From Microstegium vimineum (lineage: Eukaryota; Streptophyta; Magnoliopsida; Poales; Poaceae), in NCBI GenBank assembly GCA_022036555.1, contig CM039129.1:36920051-36984050 (forward strand): a DNA stretch of 64,000 nucleotides, in the 5' to 3' direction. Both the position numbers and the translations under genes were made by a program. Positions 47,938 through 59,215 of this stretch are shown here, piece by piece (position 1 is the first letter of the stretch; every line of letters starts with the position of its first letter). The notes beneath the pieces are model-generated. The model searched no databases. It was not told the origin of the DNA and saw only the letters and a program-made list of their open reading frames with translations.

Positions 47938-49085
47938 TTTTGACACAAAAAGCGTCAGGATCTGCGAACACCTCGGGCTATTACCCAAAGCTCGGTATCC
48001 GGAGGCGTGCCAGTCGATTTGACCAGTTAATCGACAAGGACGATAACTAGAACAAGATCCAATCCAGACAACAGCGATGCGCCCGGATGTTGGGATTGAG
48101 ACTTGATCAGGATAACTAGAGCAGAGCTGAACGAGGCAACAGCGATGCGCCCGGATGCCAAAGCTCAGAGGTACTCCCACGCGGAACTTGCAAGGATTTG
48201 ACGGAGATCAAGATGATGCAGCCCGTCGAAGCTTGAAGAATTCGTTAAAAAGCTACAACTAATGCAATAAAGGTAAATTGCGATAAAAAGTAGAATAAGA
48301 GTAAAATAGGTTTGTTTTTTATTGGATTGATTCTTTTTCCGTAGCCCTCAGGCACGTATTTATACTCCCACATGGAGAGTTGTACAAAGACACGACTCGT
48401 ATCCTTCCTAAAACAAACTCCTAACTTTAAGGAAACTGACTGACGCAGGAGTCGGATCTAAAACAATAATATTTATTTTCCTAAACAAACACGCCTATTT
48501 TAAAGGAAAATAAATGACTCATGCAAGAGTCAGACTCAAACTACTATAATAATAATACTGGTACAAAACACTAGTTTTCTTATACTTCTCCTCAATGGAA
48601 ACTTTCTATCGGCAGATTCCTCCAATCCGCGACTTCCTTCTTTGACCACCTGTAGTCCTCTGCTGACACCAAGCACTAAGTCACCTTGTACTCATCGGCA
48701 CCCTATGCCCATCGGCATCGGCAACACTTCCCGATCGGTAACCTTGTACTGATAACTGTCCACCAATCAATCCCTATCAGTAATCGGCAACCACTCTTCA
48801 TCAGCAATCGGCAATGCCTCCTTATCGGCAATCGGCAATGCTTCCTCATCGGCAATCGGTAATCTATCAATCGACATCAGCAACTTCATAGCTTAAGTTA
48901 TTTGACTTCATCAATTAACCTTTGTCGGCAAGAACCATCTAGCCTCCATCGGCAGCACACTTAGTCCTCCCGCAGCATATTCCCATCAGCAATGCTAGTT
49001 TACTATTTTCCGATGCCGATGGAGAACAGTCGCTGACCAGTCAAACCTTAGCTCATTTGACACGTGCTAAAAAACGGTGTCAACA
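47938..49085 (-). repeat. 5' LTR of element D (1148 bp)
   Basis: Equal in length to its partner. The terminal TG at the left has changed to TT (47938-47939), so the end that integrase would recognise is altered in this copy. PBS (TGGCACGCTCAGTGGGAC on the minus strand) ends at 47913. Confidence 0.9.
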
Positions 49086-49571
49086 CGCTGGATCCGTGTT
49101 GAGCTTGGTGACGCTGTCAGGGTTCGGTCTCGGCGATGTGGCCGCATCGGCAGACGGTTCCACAGGAGTGGAAGACGCCATTGGGGCTGCCGATGGGCAT
49201 ATAGATGCCAATCCAGGTTGATGGTACGCTGGACCAACATATTGCGGTGCATGTCCTTCCTTGAATGATTGTGTGACAGCATTGTAGACAGTATTGGACA
49301 GCACGTTGGAGTGGCTAATTAATGCTTGACTTACAGCAGCATTAACCATCTCTTGTAGCTTACCAGGATTGGCGTCGTACGTGACCTGCCGTGGCAACGG
49401 CGGATCTTGCTTCTGGATCTCTTCGCCGCTCCTGCTGAGGCTGAAGGATTTCAGATACAACTGTTTGTATTCCTCCATAGCCCGCTCCATGGCCTGCTTC
49501 TGATCATCTTTCAGATCGGCCTCAGAGACTTCAATGACGTTCCTCTGGTTAACGTCGGCGTGATCACCCAT
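49086..49571 (-). CDS. gag N-terminus of element C, cut off by element D
   Basis: ATG at 49571 (MGDHADVNQRNVIEVSEADL). The conserved start shared by all four elements (VIEVSEADLKDDQKQAME, LYLKSFSLSRSG, PPLPRQVTYDANPGK) follows and runs open to the CGCTG duplication of D. The continuation is at 38819 on the far side of D, where the QPM-rich region resumes. Confidence 0.88.
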
Positions 49572-49598
49572 GATAGATGTGTAGATTTGTATAATCGG

Positions 49599-49616
49599 GT
49601 CCCACTGGGCGTGCCA
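49599..49616 (-). promoter_or_regulatory. Primer binding site of element C
   Basis: On the minus strand TGGCACGCCCAGTGGGAC lies 7 bases from the 5' LTR end, the same spacing as in A, D and E. Confidence 0.7.
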
Positions 49617-49623
49617 AAAGAGG

Positions 49624-50776
49624 TGTTGACACAAAAAGCGTCAGGATCTGCGAACACCTCGGGCTTATACCCGAAATTCGATATCCGGAGGCGTGCCAGT
49701 CGATTTGACCAGTTAATCGATAAGGACGATAACTAGAACAAGATCCAATCCAGACAACGGCGATGCGCTCGGATGCTGGGATTGAGGCTTGATCAGGATA
49801 ACTAGAGCAGAGCTGAACGAGGCAACAGCGATGCGCCCGGATGCCAAGGCTCAGAGGTACTCCCACACGGAACTTGCAAGGATTTTGACGGAGATCAAGG
49901 TGATGCAGCCCGTCGAAGCTTGAAGAACTCGTTGATAAGCTATAACTAATGCAAAAAGGGTAAATTGCGATAAAAGTAGAATAAGAGTAAAATTGGTTTG
50001 TTTGATATTGGATTGATTCATCTTTTTCGTAGCCCTCGGGCACATATTTATACTCCCGCATGGAGAGTTATACAAAGACACGACTCGTATCCTTCCTAAA
50101 ACAAACCCCTAACTTTAAGGAAACTGACTCACGCAGGAGTCGGATCTAAAATAACAATATTTATTTCCCTAAACAAACACACCTATTTTAAAGGAAAATA
50201 AACAACTCATGCAAGAGTCGGACTCAAACTACTATAATAATACTGGTACAAAATCACCAGTTTCCTTATACCTCTCCTCGATGGAAACTTTCCATCGGCA
50301 GACCCCTTCAATCCACGACTTCCTTCTTTGACCACCGGCACCCTTCTGCTGATATCAGGCGCTAAGTCACCCTGTACTCATCGGCACCTCATGCCCATCG
50401 ACATCGGCAATACTTCCCGATCGGCAACCTTGCACTGGTAACTGTCTTCATCAATCAGTCCCTATCGGCAATCGGCAACCACTCTTCATCGGCAATCGGC
50501 AATGCCCCCTCATCGGCAATCGACAATGCCTCCTTATCGGCAATCGGTAATCTGTCAGCAATCGGCATTAGCAACTTCATAGCTTAAGTTATTCGACTTC
50601 ACCAATTAACCTTTGTCGGCAAGAACCGTCCAGCCTCCATCGGCAGCACACTTAGTCTTCCCGCAGCATATTCCCATCGGCAATATTGGCTTATTATTTC
50701 CCGATACCGATGGAGAACGGCCGCTGACCAGTCAAACCTTAGCTCATTTGACACGTGCTGAAAAACGGTGTCAACA
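49624..50776 (-). repeat. 5' LTR of element C (1153 bp)
   Basis: Same ends as the 3' LTR. It is longer because a 24-bp unit built on CATCGGCAATCGACAATGCC (around 50509-50535) is present once more. PBS follows on its left. Confidence 0.92.
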
Positions 50777-50781
50777 CTTTG

Positions 50782-52445
50782 TTGGTTCTATGGATGATAC
50801 AAATGAGTAGTGTTCACAAAAGGATGTCAATCTTGATCTTGTTTGAACACCACTTGTAATGTCACCAACAATTTGATCAATGGGGTGATCTCTTGCAATG
50901 TTGGTTGGTTGGAGGATAGGGGATTGATTGCTTGATCTTGGTTGAGATGAACTAGCAACTTGTTGATCTTGCGTTTGAGAGCTACTAGCTTGCACATTGG
51001 GTGAGTTGAGCACTTGTTCTTTGTCATATTCAATGTCAATTACTTTCCTAGGCCGAATATCACCAATATCCATGTTCTTCATAGCCTTTGACAATTGAGG
51101 TCCACTTACATCTTCTAGATTTTCATTTTCAACTTGAGAGCCATTTGTTTCATCAAATTCAACATCATGGACCTCCTCAAGTATACCACTAGCCGAATTC
51201 CACACTCTATAGGCTTTGCTTGTGGTTGAGTAACCAAGTAAGAACCCTTCACCACATTTCTTGTCAAACTTCCCAATTCTTGTGCCTTTCTTCAAAATGT
51301 AGCATTTGCAACCAAACACTCTAAAGTATGCAATGTTGGGCTTTCTTCCATTCAATAGCTCATATGGTGTCTTCTCCATCAATGGGTGACAATACAACCG
51401 GTTGCTAGAGTAGCAAGCAGCGTTGATAGCTTTGGCCCAAAAGGAGTGACTCACATTGTATTCACTAAGCATAGACCTTGCCATATCAATCAATGTTCTA
51501 TTCTTTCTCTCAACAAGGCCATTTGATTGAGGAGTGTACTTGGCCGAGAATTGATGCTTGATTACAATCTCATCACATAGCTCTTCAACTCTTGTATTCT
51601 TGAATTCACTTCCATTGTCACTTCTCACTTTCTTGATGGTAGTTTCAAACTCATAGTGACATCTCTTGACAAAAGTCTTGAATGTGGCAAATGTTTCACT
51701 CTTGTCATTGAGAAAGAATACCCAAGTATATCTTGTAAGATCATCCACTATCACAAATCATACGTGTTCCCTCCAATACTTGTGTATGTTGTTGGCCAAA
51801 TAGATCCATGTGCAACAACTCAAATGCTCTACTAGTGCTCATCATGCTCTTCTTTGGATGGGTGTTACCAACTTGTTTGCCGGCTTGACAAGAGCTACAA
51901 AGTTTATCCTTCTCAAACACAACATCTTTCAAGCCTCTTACTAAGTCATGTTTGATCAATCTATTCAATTGATTCATCCCAACATGACCAAGCCTTCTAT
52001 GCCACAACCATCCCATACTTGATTTAGTGAGCAAGCAAGTTGACAATTGAGCTTCACTCTCATTGAAATCAACTAGGTAGAGGTTCTCATATATAAAGCC
52101 TTTGAAGATCAAGTTTGAACCATCTACACTAATGATCTCTACATCATCTACTCCAAATATGCATTTGAATCCAAGATCACATAATTGAGCTACCGATAGC
52201 AAATTGAAGTTCAAGCTCTCAACTAGCAAGACATTGGATATGCTTAAGTCATTGGATATTGCAATCTTACCAAGACCCTAAACCTTGCCCTTGCCATTAT
52301 CACCAAATGTAATACTATCAATGCCATCATTGGTGTTGGAGTTGATTGATTTGAACATTCTAGGATTCCCGGTCATGTGTTGAGTGCACCCACTATCAAG
52401 CACCCAATGCCTTCCTCCGGCTTTGTAATTTACCTACAAAACAAA
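50782..52445 (-). pseudogene. Sirevirus 2 pol, N-terminal part: protease and integrase
   Basis: On the minus strand the protease motif LDSGCTQHMTG lies near 52375-52410. A GAG-pre-integrase zinc region (HRRLGHVG...CSSCQAGK) and a DDE integrase follow (Asp in LLHMDLFG, SDNGSEF, QSNGLVERKNRT), then the C-terminal VFGCKCYIL and GFLLGYST segments of copia integrases. An in-frame stop near 52280 and a frameshift near 51750 inactivate it. At 50782 the frame runs into the CTTTG duplication and LTR of element C and continues at 27350. Confidence 0.88.
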
Positions 52446-53584
52446 TTAGTTCTTCTTAGGTACCCACACTTGTTTGGGTCCTCCAAAGTTAGTGACCAAG
52501 GATTTTGGCACCCAAATTGCCTTCTTCTTTGGGCCAACAATGGGTGTACCAACATACATAGCCATGATACCTTTAGCACTTTTGGTAAGCATATAACATG
52601 AATCAAAATTCATTGAAGTAGATTTAGCAAACTTGGTTTGGCTGATGTTAAGTTTGCAATATTGGTCAACATGTCCCACTTGCTTGCATTTGTTGCAAAA
52701 GTGACCATTGCTCCTCACAAAGCTAGGCTTTGGAGTTACAAAGGTCGCCTTGCCTTTCTTGGGGGTATAGCCCAATCCCTCTTTATAGTGGGAAAATCTT
52801 TGGCTACCCAAGCACTTTAGCAAGCGGGCATCTCCACCATATGCCTTACCCAAAGCATGAGTGAGTTCATTTACATCATGTTTCAACTTTTCATTTTCAC
52901 TCACTAGTGTAGCATCATCCTTTGCGCTATCACTAGTGGATGTGCAAGTGGATGTGCTACATTGTGTTTCGGTTGGGGTGACAATGATAGGAGTGAAAAA
53001 TGATTCATTAAGTATATCACAAGTAACTCCAATGTCACATGATGCAACAACCTTATTCTTGTTTTGCTCAAGGAGGGAGGAGTGGGCTTTGTCAAGCTTG
53101 TTGTGAGTCCTCTCAAGCTTCTCATGGGCTTCCATTAGCCTCTCATGAGAGCCATTGAGCTCATCAAAGGATTGTTCAAGAGCATTAAGCTTCTTGTTCA
53201 ATTCTTTGCACTCCTTCCTCTTTGTCTCAAAGCAAGCATAAGTTTGCTTCATCATATCTATGAGTTCCTCCTTGGAGTAATCCTCCTCATCATCACTACT
53301 ATCATCATCACTATCACTCTCATCACAAGATTGTACCTTAGATGGCTTAGCCATGAAGCATGATGGAGTGTCTAAGATGGATGACTTGTTGTTGATAGCA
53401 ATGCTAGCCAAAGCCTTCTTCTTGGACTTCTTCCTCTCATCATCACTAGAGTTATTATCGGAAGAGTCACTACTATCCCAAGTCACCATATAAGATTCAC
53501 CCTTCTTCTTCTTGGTGAAGGATAGCTTCTTCTCCTTGTCATGCTTGGCCTTCTTCTTCTCATCATCATCACTTTGATTGGGGT
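52446..53584 (-). pseudogene. Sirevirus 2 gag, N-terminus missing
   Basis: The minus-strand frame is rich in Ser/Asp/Glu/Lys and coiled-coil heptads, with a CCHC zinc knuckle (CNKCKQVGHVDQYC) near residue 300 of the visible part, ending VWVPKKN and a TAA. The frame reopens in register with the protease after a second stop (TAG) 12 bases on, so gag and pol are separated by two nearby in-frame stops. The N-terminal end is cut at 53584 by the LTR of E. Confidence 0.85.
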
Positions 53585-54413
53585 TGTTGACGTCGTTTTT
53601 TGTACAGGTCAATATTAAACCAAGTGTATTGATCGGTAAAGGGGTTCCTCTTCGGCATCAAGGGGCTATCGGTTTCATTACTGATGGAAGCAGAAGAATC
53701 TGCCGATGGTGGATGTGATAGAAGAAACGTCAAGGGAGAAAAGGAAAGACATTTGCCGATGAGAAGATGTTTCCGATGAAAGTAGAAGAATATTGCCGAT
53801 AGGAAGGTATTGCTGATGGACAAAGGATGTGGCTGACGTCAGCAGAAAGCTGCTGATGGCAATAAGAGGAAGGTTGCAGATTGGAAAGAGTCTGCCGATG
53901 GAAGGTTTCATCGTAAAGGAAATGAATAAGGAAACTGGTGATTTTATACCAGTGTTATTGTCGTTGTTTGAGTCTGACTCTTGTACGAGTCGTTTTATTT
54001 CCTTAAAAATAGGAGTTTTGTTTAGGTATGAGTCGTGTCTGTTTGCAACTCCTGTTACCGGAGTATAAATATGTACCCAGGGGCGATGTATCAATGGATA
54101 TTCAATACAATCAAACAAATCTATTATTTTCGTTTTACTTTTCAACATCTCCTTTTTCGCATTAGTTATAGTTTATCTACGAGTTCTTACGATCTCGATG
54201 GAATGCATCTACAAGATCTCCGTCTACCTCGCGAGTTCCGCTTTTTGAGCAATCTGAGCCTTGACGTCCGGGTGTATCGCTGTCGTCTCGTTCATCGTTG
54301 TTCTAGTTATCATCCTTGTTGATTAACTGGTCAAATCAACTGGCACACCTTTGGATATCGAGTTCCGGTATAAGCCCAAGGTGTTCGCAGATACGACGCT
54401 TTTTGTGTCAACA
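53585..54413 (+). repeat. 5' LTR of element E (829 bp)
   Basis: TGTTGACGTCG...TTGTGTCAACA; TATA box 54063-54070. It differs from its partner by about 14 changes in the first 350 bp by eye. U3 carries several sense-strand GCCGAT words (for example 53701, 53755, 53795). Confidence 0.9.
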
Positions 54414-54420
54414 CCTCTTT

Positions 54421-54438
54421 TGGCACACCCGATGGGAC
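54421..54438 (+). promoter_or_regulatory. Primer binding site of element E
   Basis: TGGCACACCCGATGGGAC, 7 bases after the LTR end, like that of A. Confidence 0.65.
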
Positions 54439-54464
54439 CCTAAATTCATCTGTTGATCAAAATC

Positions 54465-55860
54465 ATGGGTTATTCTACTGACGTCCATCCAAGGAACGTC
54501 ATTGAAGTCTCCGAAGCAGATCTGAAGGATGATCAGAAGAAAGCTATGGAGTAGGCTATGGAGGAATACACACAGCTATATCTGCAGTCCAGAAGCAAGA
54601 TCCGCCATCGCCACGGCAGGTCACTTTCGGCGCCAATCCTGGTAAATTTCAAGAGATGGTTAATTCTGCATTAAATCAAGCATTGATTAACCACTCTACT
54701 ATGCTATCCAACGCTGTACACAACGCTGTTATGCAATCCTTCAAAGAAGGGCAGACATCTCATTATGTTGGTCCATCGTATCATCAATCTGGATCGGCAT
54801 CTACTATAACTCCATCGGCAATCCCAGCGGGATCCTCCCAGCCTGCGAAGCTGTCTGCCGGTGAAGTTACTCTAAAATCAAGCCCTGTAAACGTTGTTCG
54901 GTTGAATATAGATCCAGTAGCATCGGAGGTGTCAGGACCTGTAATCCAGAGCCAACCGATTCCTACTAGCCAATGGGGATATGATATGCCTCCAAATTCA
55001 TCAACCGATGCCAAGTCGATCCAAGGTGACGATACGGCGGAAAAAGCCCCTGTGGAATCGGCAGTATCAGTGCAGCCGATGAATCCAGTGATGCATTATG
55101 CTACGTCTTCTCCAAACGGGCAGTCATCGATAAGAAGTCTTCGGATGGTGGTACCCCAAATTCCTTGCGGGCGACCATCGACAAGCGCTCTGCTGATGCA
55201 ACAAAGTAGGGCAGATGCAGGCTATCCTTTGATGATAAATCCTCAGACGGGGGTATCAATACAACAAGGAGGTCAATCTATTGATTATCCTAGAATGCAA
55301 GGGCAGCAGGCTCCGAATGGATATCAATTATCGATAAATCGCATGCCGATGACTTGTGATCCTGGATGGACTGGTCAGACATCAATGCAACAGCAGTTGG
55401 TGCAACCTAGATATCAAGTGGCAGGAGCACAGCAATACCATCACCCAGTGGATGTTCAAAATGAGATGTCGATAGTATCTCAAAATACTCCAACTGGTGT
55501 CCAAGGATATACATCGACAGATTAGCCGATGTATAATGTTCAGCAACATGGTGCTACGCTTACGCCAATCGGATCGGTTTACTTACCACAGAGGCAAGAA
55601 GGGATGTATCTACCAGTCCAGCCGATAAATATACAGCCAACGCGTCGGCAGGGTCAAAATGTATACTGGGCCGATGAGATTGCCGAAGTGACGAAAGGAT
55701 AGTTTGGTAGTAAGTCTGAGGTCGATACATATTCTTATCGAACACCATACCTTCAGGCATATGACTTGATTCCAAATCGGTACGAGGTGCCGAATTTCAC
55801 AAAGTTTTCTGGTTTCCAAATTACACCGATCCAAGCAGTCGGTTTTGAAGAGGTGTTTTA
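54465..55860 (+). pseudogene. gag remnant of element E
   Basis: ATG at 54465 starts the conserved MGYSTDVHPRNVIEVSEADL. It is followed by a CAG-to-TAG stop near 54553 and a 31-bp deletion after LYLQ that shifts frame; the copy at 63674 lacks this deletion. The Met/Gln/Pro-rich region continues (54656-55525). At about 55815, just after FTKFSG at the start of the capsid, the sequence jumps to the spacer immediately before pol. This removes about 2.3 kb: capsid, zinc knuckle, Cys4 motif and protease. Confidence 0.85.
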
Positions 55861-58800
55861 ATGGATCAGTTCGCTGATGATGGAAAATTTGGGCAGGGGT
55901 TCACATCAGCCGATGAGTTACTAGAAATAGACATTGGTGACGGTAGCAAGCCTAGGCCAACTTTTATTAGTGCTAGGTTGGATTCTCAATGTAAACAACA
56001 GCTGACTGATTTGTTAAAAGAATACAAAGATTGGTTTACTTGGGATTATACAGAGATGTCTGTTCTGGACCGATCGATAGTTGAACATCGGTTGCCTATT
56101 AAGTCGGGTTTCCAACCACATTGGCAACCAGCGCGCCGGTGTAACCCCACTGTACTACCCGATATTAAAGCTGAGATTACAAAGTTAATTGAAGCTAGAT
56201 TTATTCGGCAATGCCGATATGCCGAATGGATTTCTAATGTGGTTCCTGTGTATAAGAAGAATGGAAAACTTCGTGTTTGTATTGATTTCAGGAATCTCAA
56301 TAAAGCTACGCCAATGGATGGCTATCCAATGCCTGTTAACGATCTACTAGTTGACGCTTCTGCTAGACATAAGATTATCAGTTTTATGGATGGTAATGCT
56401 GGATATAACCAAATATTCATGGCTAAAGAAGATATATCCAAAACTGCTTTTAGGTGTCCAGGTCACGTCGGTTTGTTTGAGTGGATCGTAATGACTTTTG
56501 GGTTGAAGAACGTCGGTGCTACTTATCAAAGAGCGATGAATTTTATTTTTCATAAGTACATCGGTACCTTGGTCGAGATCTATATCAACGATGTGGTGGT
56601 TAAGTCTGGAGATTTTGAAGAGCATCTTGCCGATCTGCGAAAGATTCTGGAGTGCACAAGGGAGCATGGGCTAAAGATGAATCCAAATAAGTGCGTGTTT
56701 GGCGTATCGGCAGGTAAATTCTTAGGGTTCATGGTGCATCAAAGGGGCATAGAGATCGGTAAAAAATCTATTGATTCAATTAACAAAGTGGTTGCTCCCA
56801 CGAACAAGACTGAGCTGCAATCTTTGATCGACAAGATTAATTTTATTAGAAGATTTATATCTAATCTGTCTGGGAAGATTAAGTCTTTTAGCCCATTGCT
56901 GAAACTGAAGGCCAGTCAGGAATTTGTGTGGGGAGAAAAGCAGCAGTCGGCTTTGGAAGAAGTTAAGAGGTATCTGGTGGATCCTCCGGTTTTGATTCCA
57001 CCTTGACATGGGAAACCCTTCAGATTGTATTTGTCTGTCGCTAACGGTGTTATCGGGTCAGCCTTGATTCAAGAATTTGAAGGAAAAGAACGTGTGATTT
57101 ATTATTTGAGTAGAAGGCTGGTAGATGCTGAAACCAGATATTCGGCCGTTGAGAAATTATGTTTGTGTCTATACTTCTCTTGTACCAAGTTAAGGCATTA
57201 TTTGTTATCGGCCGAGTGTACTGTCATATGCAAGGATGATGTGGTCAAGTATATGCTGTCAATGTCGATATTGAGCAGAAGAATCGGCAAGTGGATTTTG
57301 GCGCTGTCAGAGTTTGATCTAAGGTATGAATCAACTAAGGTAGTTAAAGGGCAGGTGATGACTGATTTCGTTACTCAGCATTGTGGTACGGTAAATTCCG
57401 TAGAGATTGCTCCCTGGACTTTGTTCTTTGACGGTTCCACGTGTAAGGAGGGGGCAGGTATCGGCGTTATCTTAGTCTCACACCGGGGGAAAAGGTATGA
57501 AATCTCATTGCCGATTGTTGCTACTTCGATGAATAATCAGGCTGAGTATCATGCTTTACTGAAGGGATTGGAGTTGCTCAGGGAAGTGTGTGCCGATGCC
57601 ATAGAGATTTTTGGTGATTCTATGTTAATAATCAATCAATTGATTGGGACGTATGAATGTCAGAGTGATATTTTAATTGCATATCATGGGAAGTGTTTGC
57701 AGTTATTAAAGGAATTTAAAGAGTATTGTCTTGAGCATATTCCCAAGTTGCATAATGAAGAGGCCAATCGGTTGGCGCAGCATGCTTCGGGGTATCAGCC
57801 GATTCAAGAAGTGATGACATCGGTAGTAATTGCCGATGATTGGAGGAAAGAAATTGCTGATTACCTAAGGGATCCATCTCGAAAGGTGGAGAGGCGGTTA
57901 AGGTTTCAGGCTACCAAGTACGTTTTCCTTGATGATGAATTGTATTATCGGACGATTGATGGAGTCTTGCTCAAATGTCTTAGTAAAGAGGAGTCAAAGG
58001 AGTTTATGAGTGAGATTCATGAAGGAGTGTGTGGGGCAAATCAATCGGCATTCAAAATGAAGTGGATGATCAGGAGGAATGGATATTATTGGCCGACGAT
58101 TCTTGAGGATTGCTTTGAATATTCCAAGGGGTGTCAAGATTGTCAAAGTTTGGTAATGTTCACAGAGCACCTGCATCGGCGATGAATCCTATAATCAAAC
58201 CTTGGTCGTTCAGAGGATGGGCCATCGATCTTATCGGTCAGATTTATCCACCATCAAGTAAAGGGCATAAATTCATACTTGTTGCTACCGATTACTTCAC
58301 AAAGTGGGTTGAAGCCATTCCCTTGAAAAATGTGACATCGGCAAACATGATAGATTTTGTGAAAGAACATATTGTTTACCGATTCGGGATTCCTCAGACT
58401 ATTACAACTGATCAGGGGACTATGTTCACATCGGGAGAGTTTGATGATTTTGCTATCGGTATGGGGTTCAAAGTGTTGAATTCTTCTCCTTATTATGCTC
58501 AAGCTAATGGTCAGGCTGAAGCAACTAATAAGGGGATAATTAAGCTTATCAAGCGCAAGATTGAAGAGAACCCTAGAAGGTGGCATACGGTGTTGAATGA
58601 AGCTCTTTGGGCGTATTGGATGGCGTGTCATGGTGCTACTAAGGTTTCGCCGTATCAGTTGGTGTATGGACACGATGTTGTCCTACCTTGGGAAATTAAA
58701 ACTAGTTCTAGGCGATTGTTTTCTCAGGACCAATTGACAACCGATGAATATGACGTCCTTATGAAGGATGAATTAGAAGATCTTTAGGGTCATTGGCTAA

Positions 58801-59096
58801 GGGCTCTAATCAGTATTGAAGAAAACAAGAAGAGTGTTGTCAGATGGTATAATAAGAAAGTAAAGGTGAAAGAATTTGCCGATGGTGATCTGGTATGGAA
58901 ATTGATTTTACCGACTGGGACTAAGAGTTCAAAGTTTGGAAAATGGTCTCCTAATTGGGAGGGTCCTTTTTGGATAAAGCAGTCCGCTCCTGGCAATGCT
59001 TATATTTTGGAAACCATAGAAGGGGTTGCGTTTCCCAAAGCAATCAATGGTAAATATTTAAAGAAATATTATCCCAGTATCTAGGTAGATGCGTAA
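55861..59096 (+). pseudogene. pol of element E: RT with mutated active site, RNase H, integrase
   Basis: Same layout as pol of A and C. The RT motif reads YIND (AAC at 56587-56589) instead of YIDD, a G-to-A change removing a catalytic Asp. Other lesions are a stop at 57004, a frameshift at about 58140 within the integrase zinc region, a stop at 58785 and a TGG-to-TAG stop near 59082. Archaeal RNase H (LFFDGSTCKEG, GDSMLIINQ) and integrase residues (AIDLIG, TTDQG, NGQAEATNKG) are otherwise preserved. Confidence 0.88.
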
Positions 59097-59215
59097 GGCA
59101 ATACAAGTATAAATGCCAATGGAAGAAAGGTTATGCAGAACATCGGCGGAAAGCGTATTGATGTTATATTACAAGCAAAATCAGTTGTCAAGGTCACGAT
59201 TGCCGACACGGCAAA

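Larger units (their letters stand above)
38825..49085 (-). mobile_element. Element D: non-autonomous gypsy derivative nested in gag of C
   Basis: Minus orientation: 5' LTR 47938-49085, PBS 47930-47913, reduced gag (47886-44516), a pol scar (43940-44515), plus-strand PMD gene (40396-43804), polypurine tract (39973-39987) and 3' LTR 38825-39972. Flanks CGTTG (38820-38824) and CGCTG (49086-49090) are a 5-bp duplication with one change. It lacks capsid, protease and essentially all RT, RNase H and integrase, so its enzymes must have been supplied by another element, plausibly one like C. Confidence 0.9.
27351..50776 (-). mobile_element. Element C: Tat-lineage Ty3/gypsy retrotransposon, nearly complete
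   Basis: Minus orientation: 5' LTR 49624-50776, PBS, gag-protease (49571-49086 and 38819-35634), pol (35650-32414), antisense PMD gene (28899-32290, plus strand), polypurine tract, 3' LTR 27351-28479. Perfect 5-bp duplications CTTTG flank it (27346-27350 and 50777-50781). Without the nested element D it is about 13.2 kb. Only two stops interrupt pol and gag-protease is open, so it is the best reference copy here. Confidence 0.93.
23119..53584 (-). mobile_element. Sirevirus 2 (Ty1/copia), interrupted by C/D and truncated at its 5' side by E
   Basis: Minus strand. Read right to left: gag (53584-52446), protease and integrase (52445-50782), RT and RNase H (27350-25867), 3' non-coding with polypurine tracts, 3' LTR (24894-23119). 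Element C, flanked by CTTTG, splits it, and removing C joins the reading frame exactly. Its gag N-terminus, PBS and 5' LTR are missing: E starts at 53585, and the right side of the E block returns to Sirevirus 1. Confidence 0.88.

Noticed and set aside
53829..54322. Open frames within the E LTR
   Set aside because: They lie wholly in the LTR, overlap the TATA region and are not conserved as protein between the two E LTRs.
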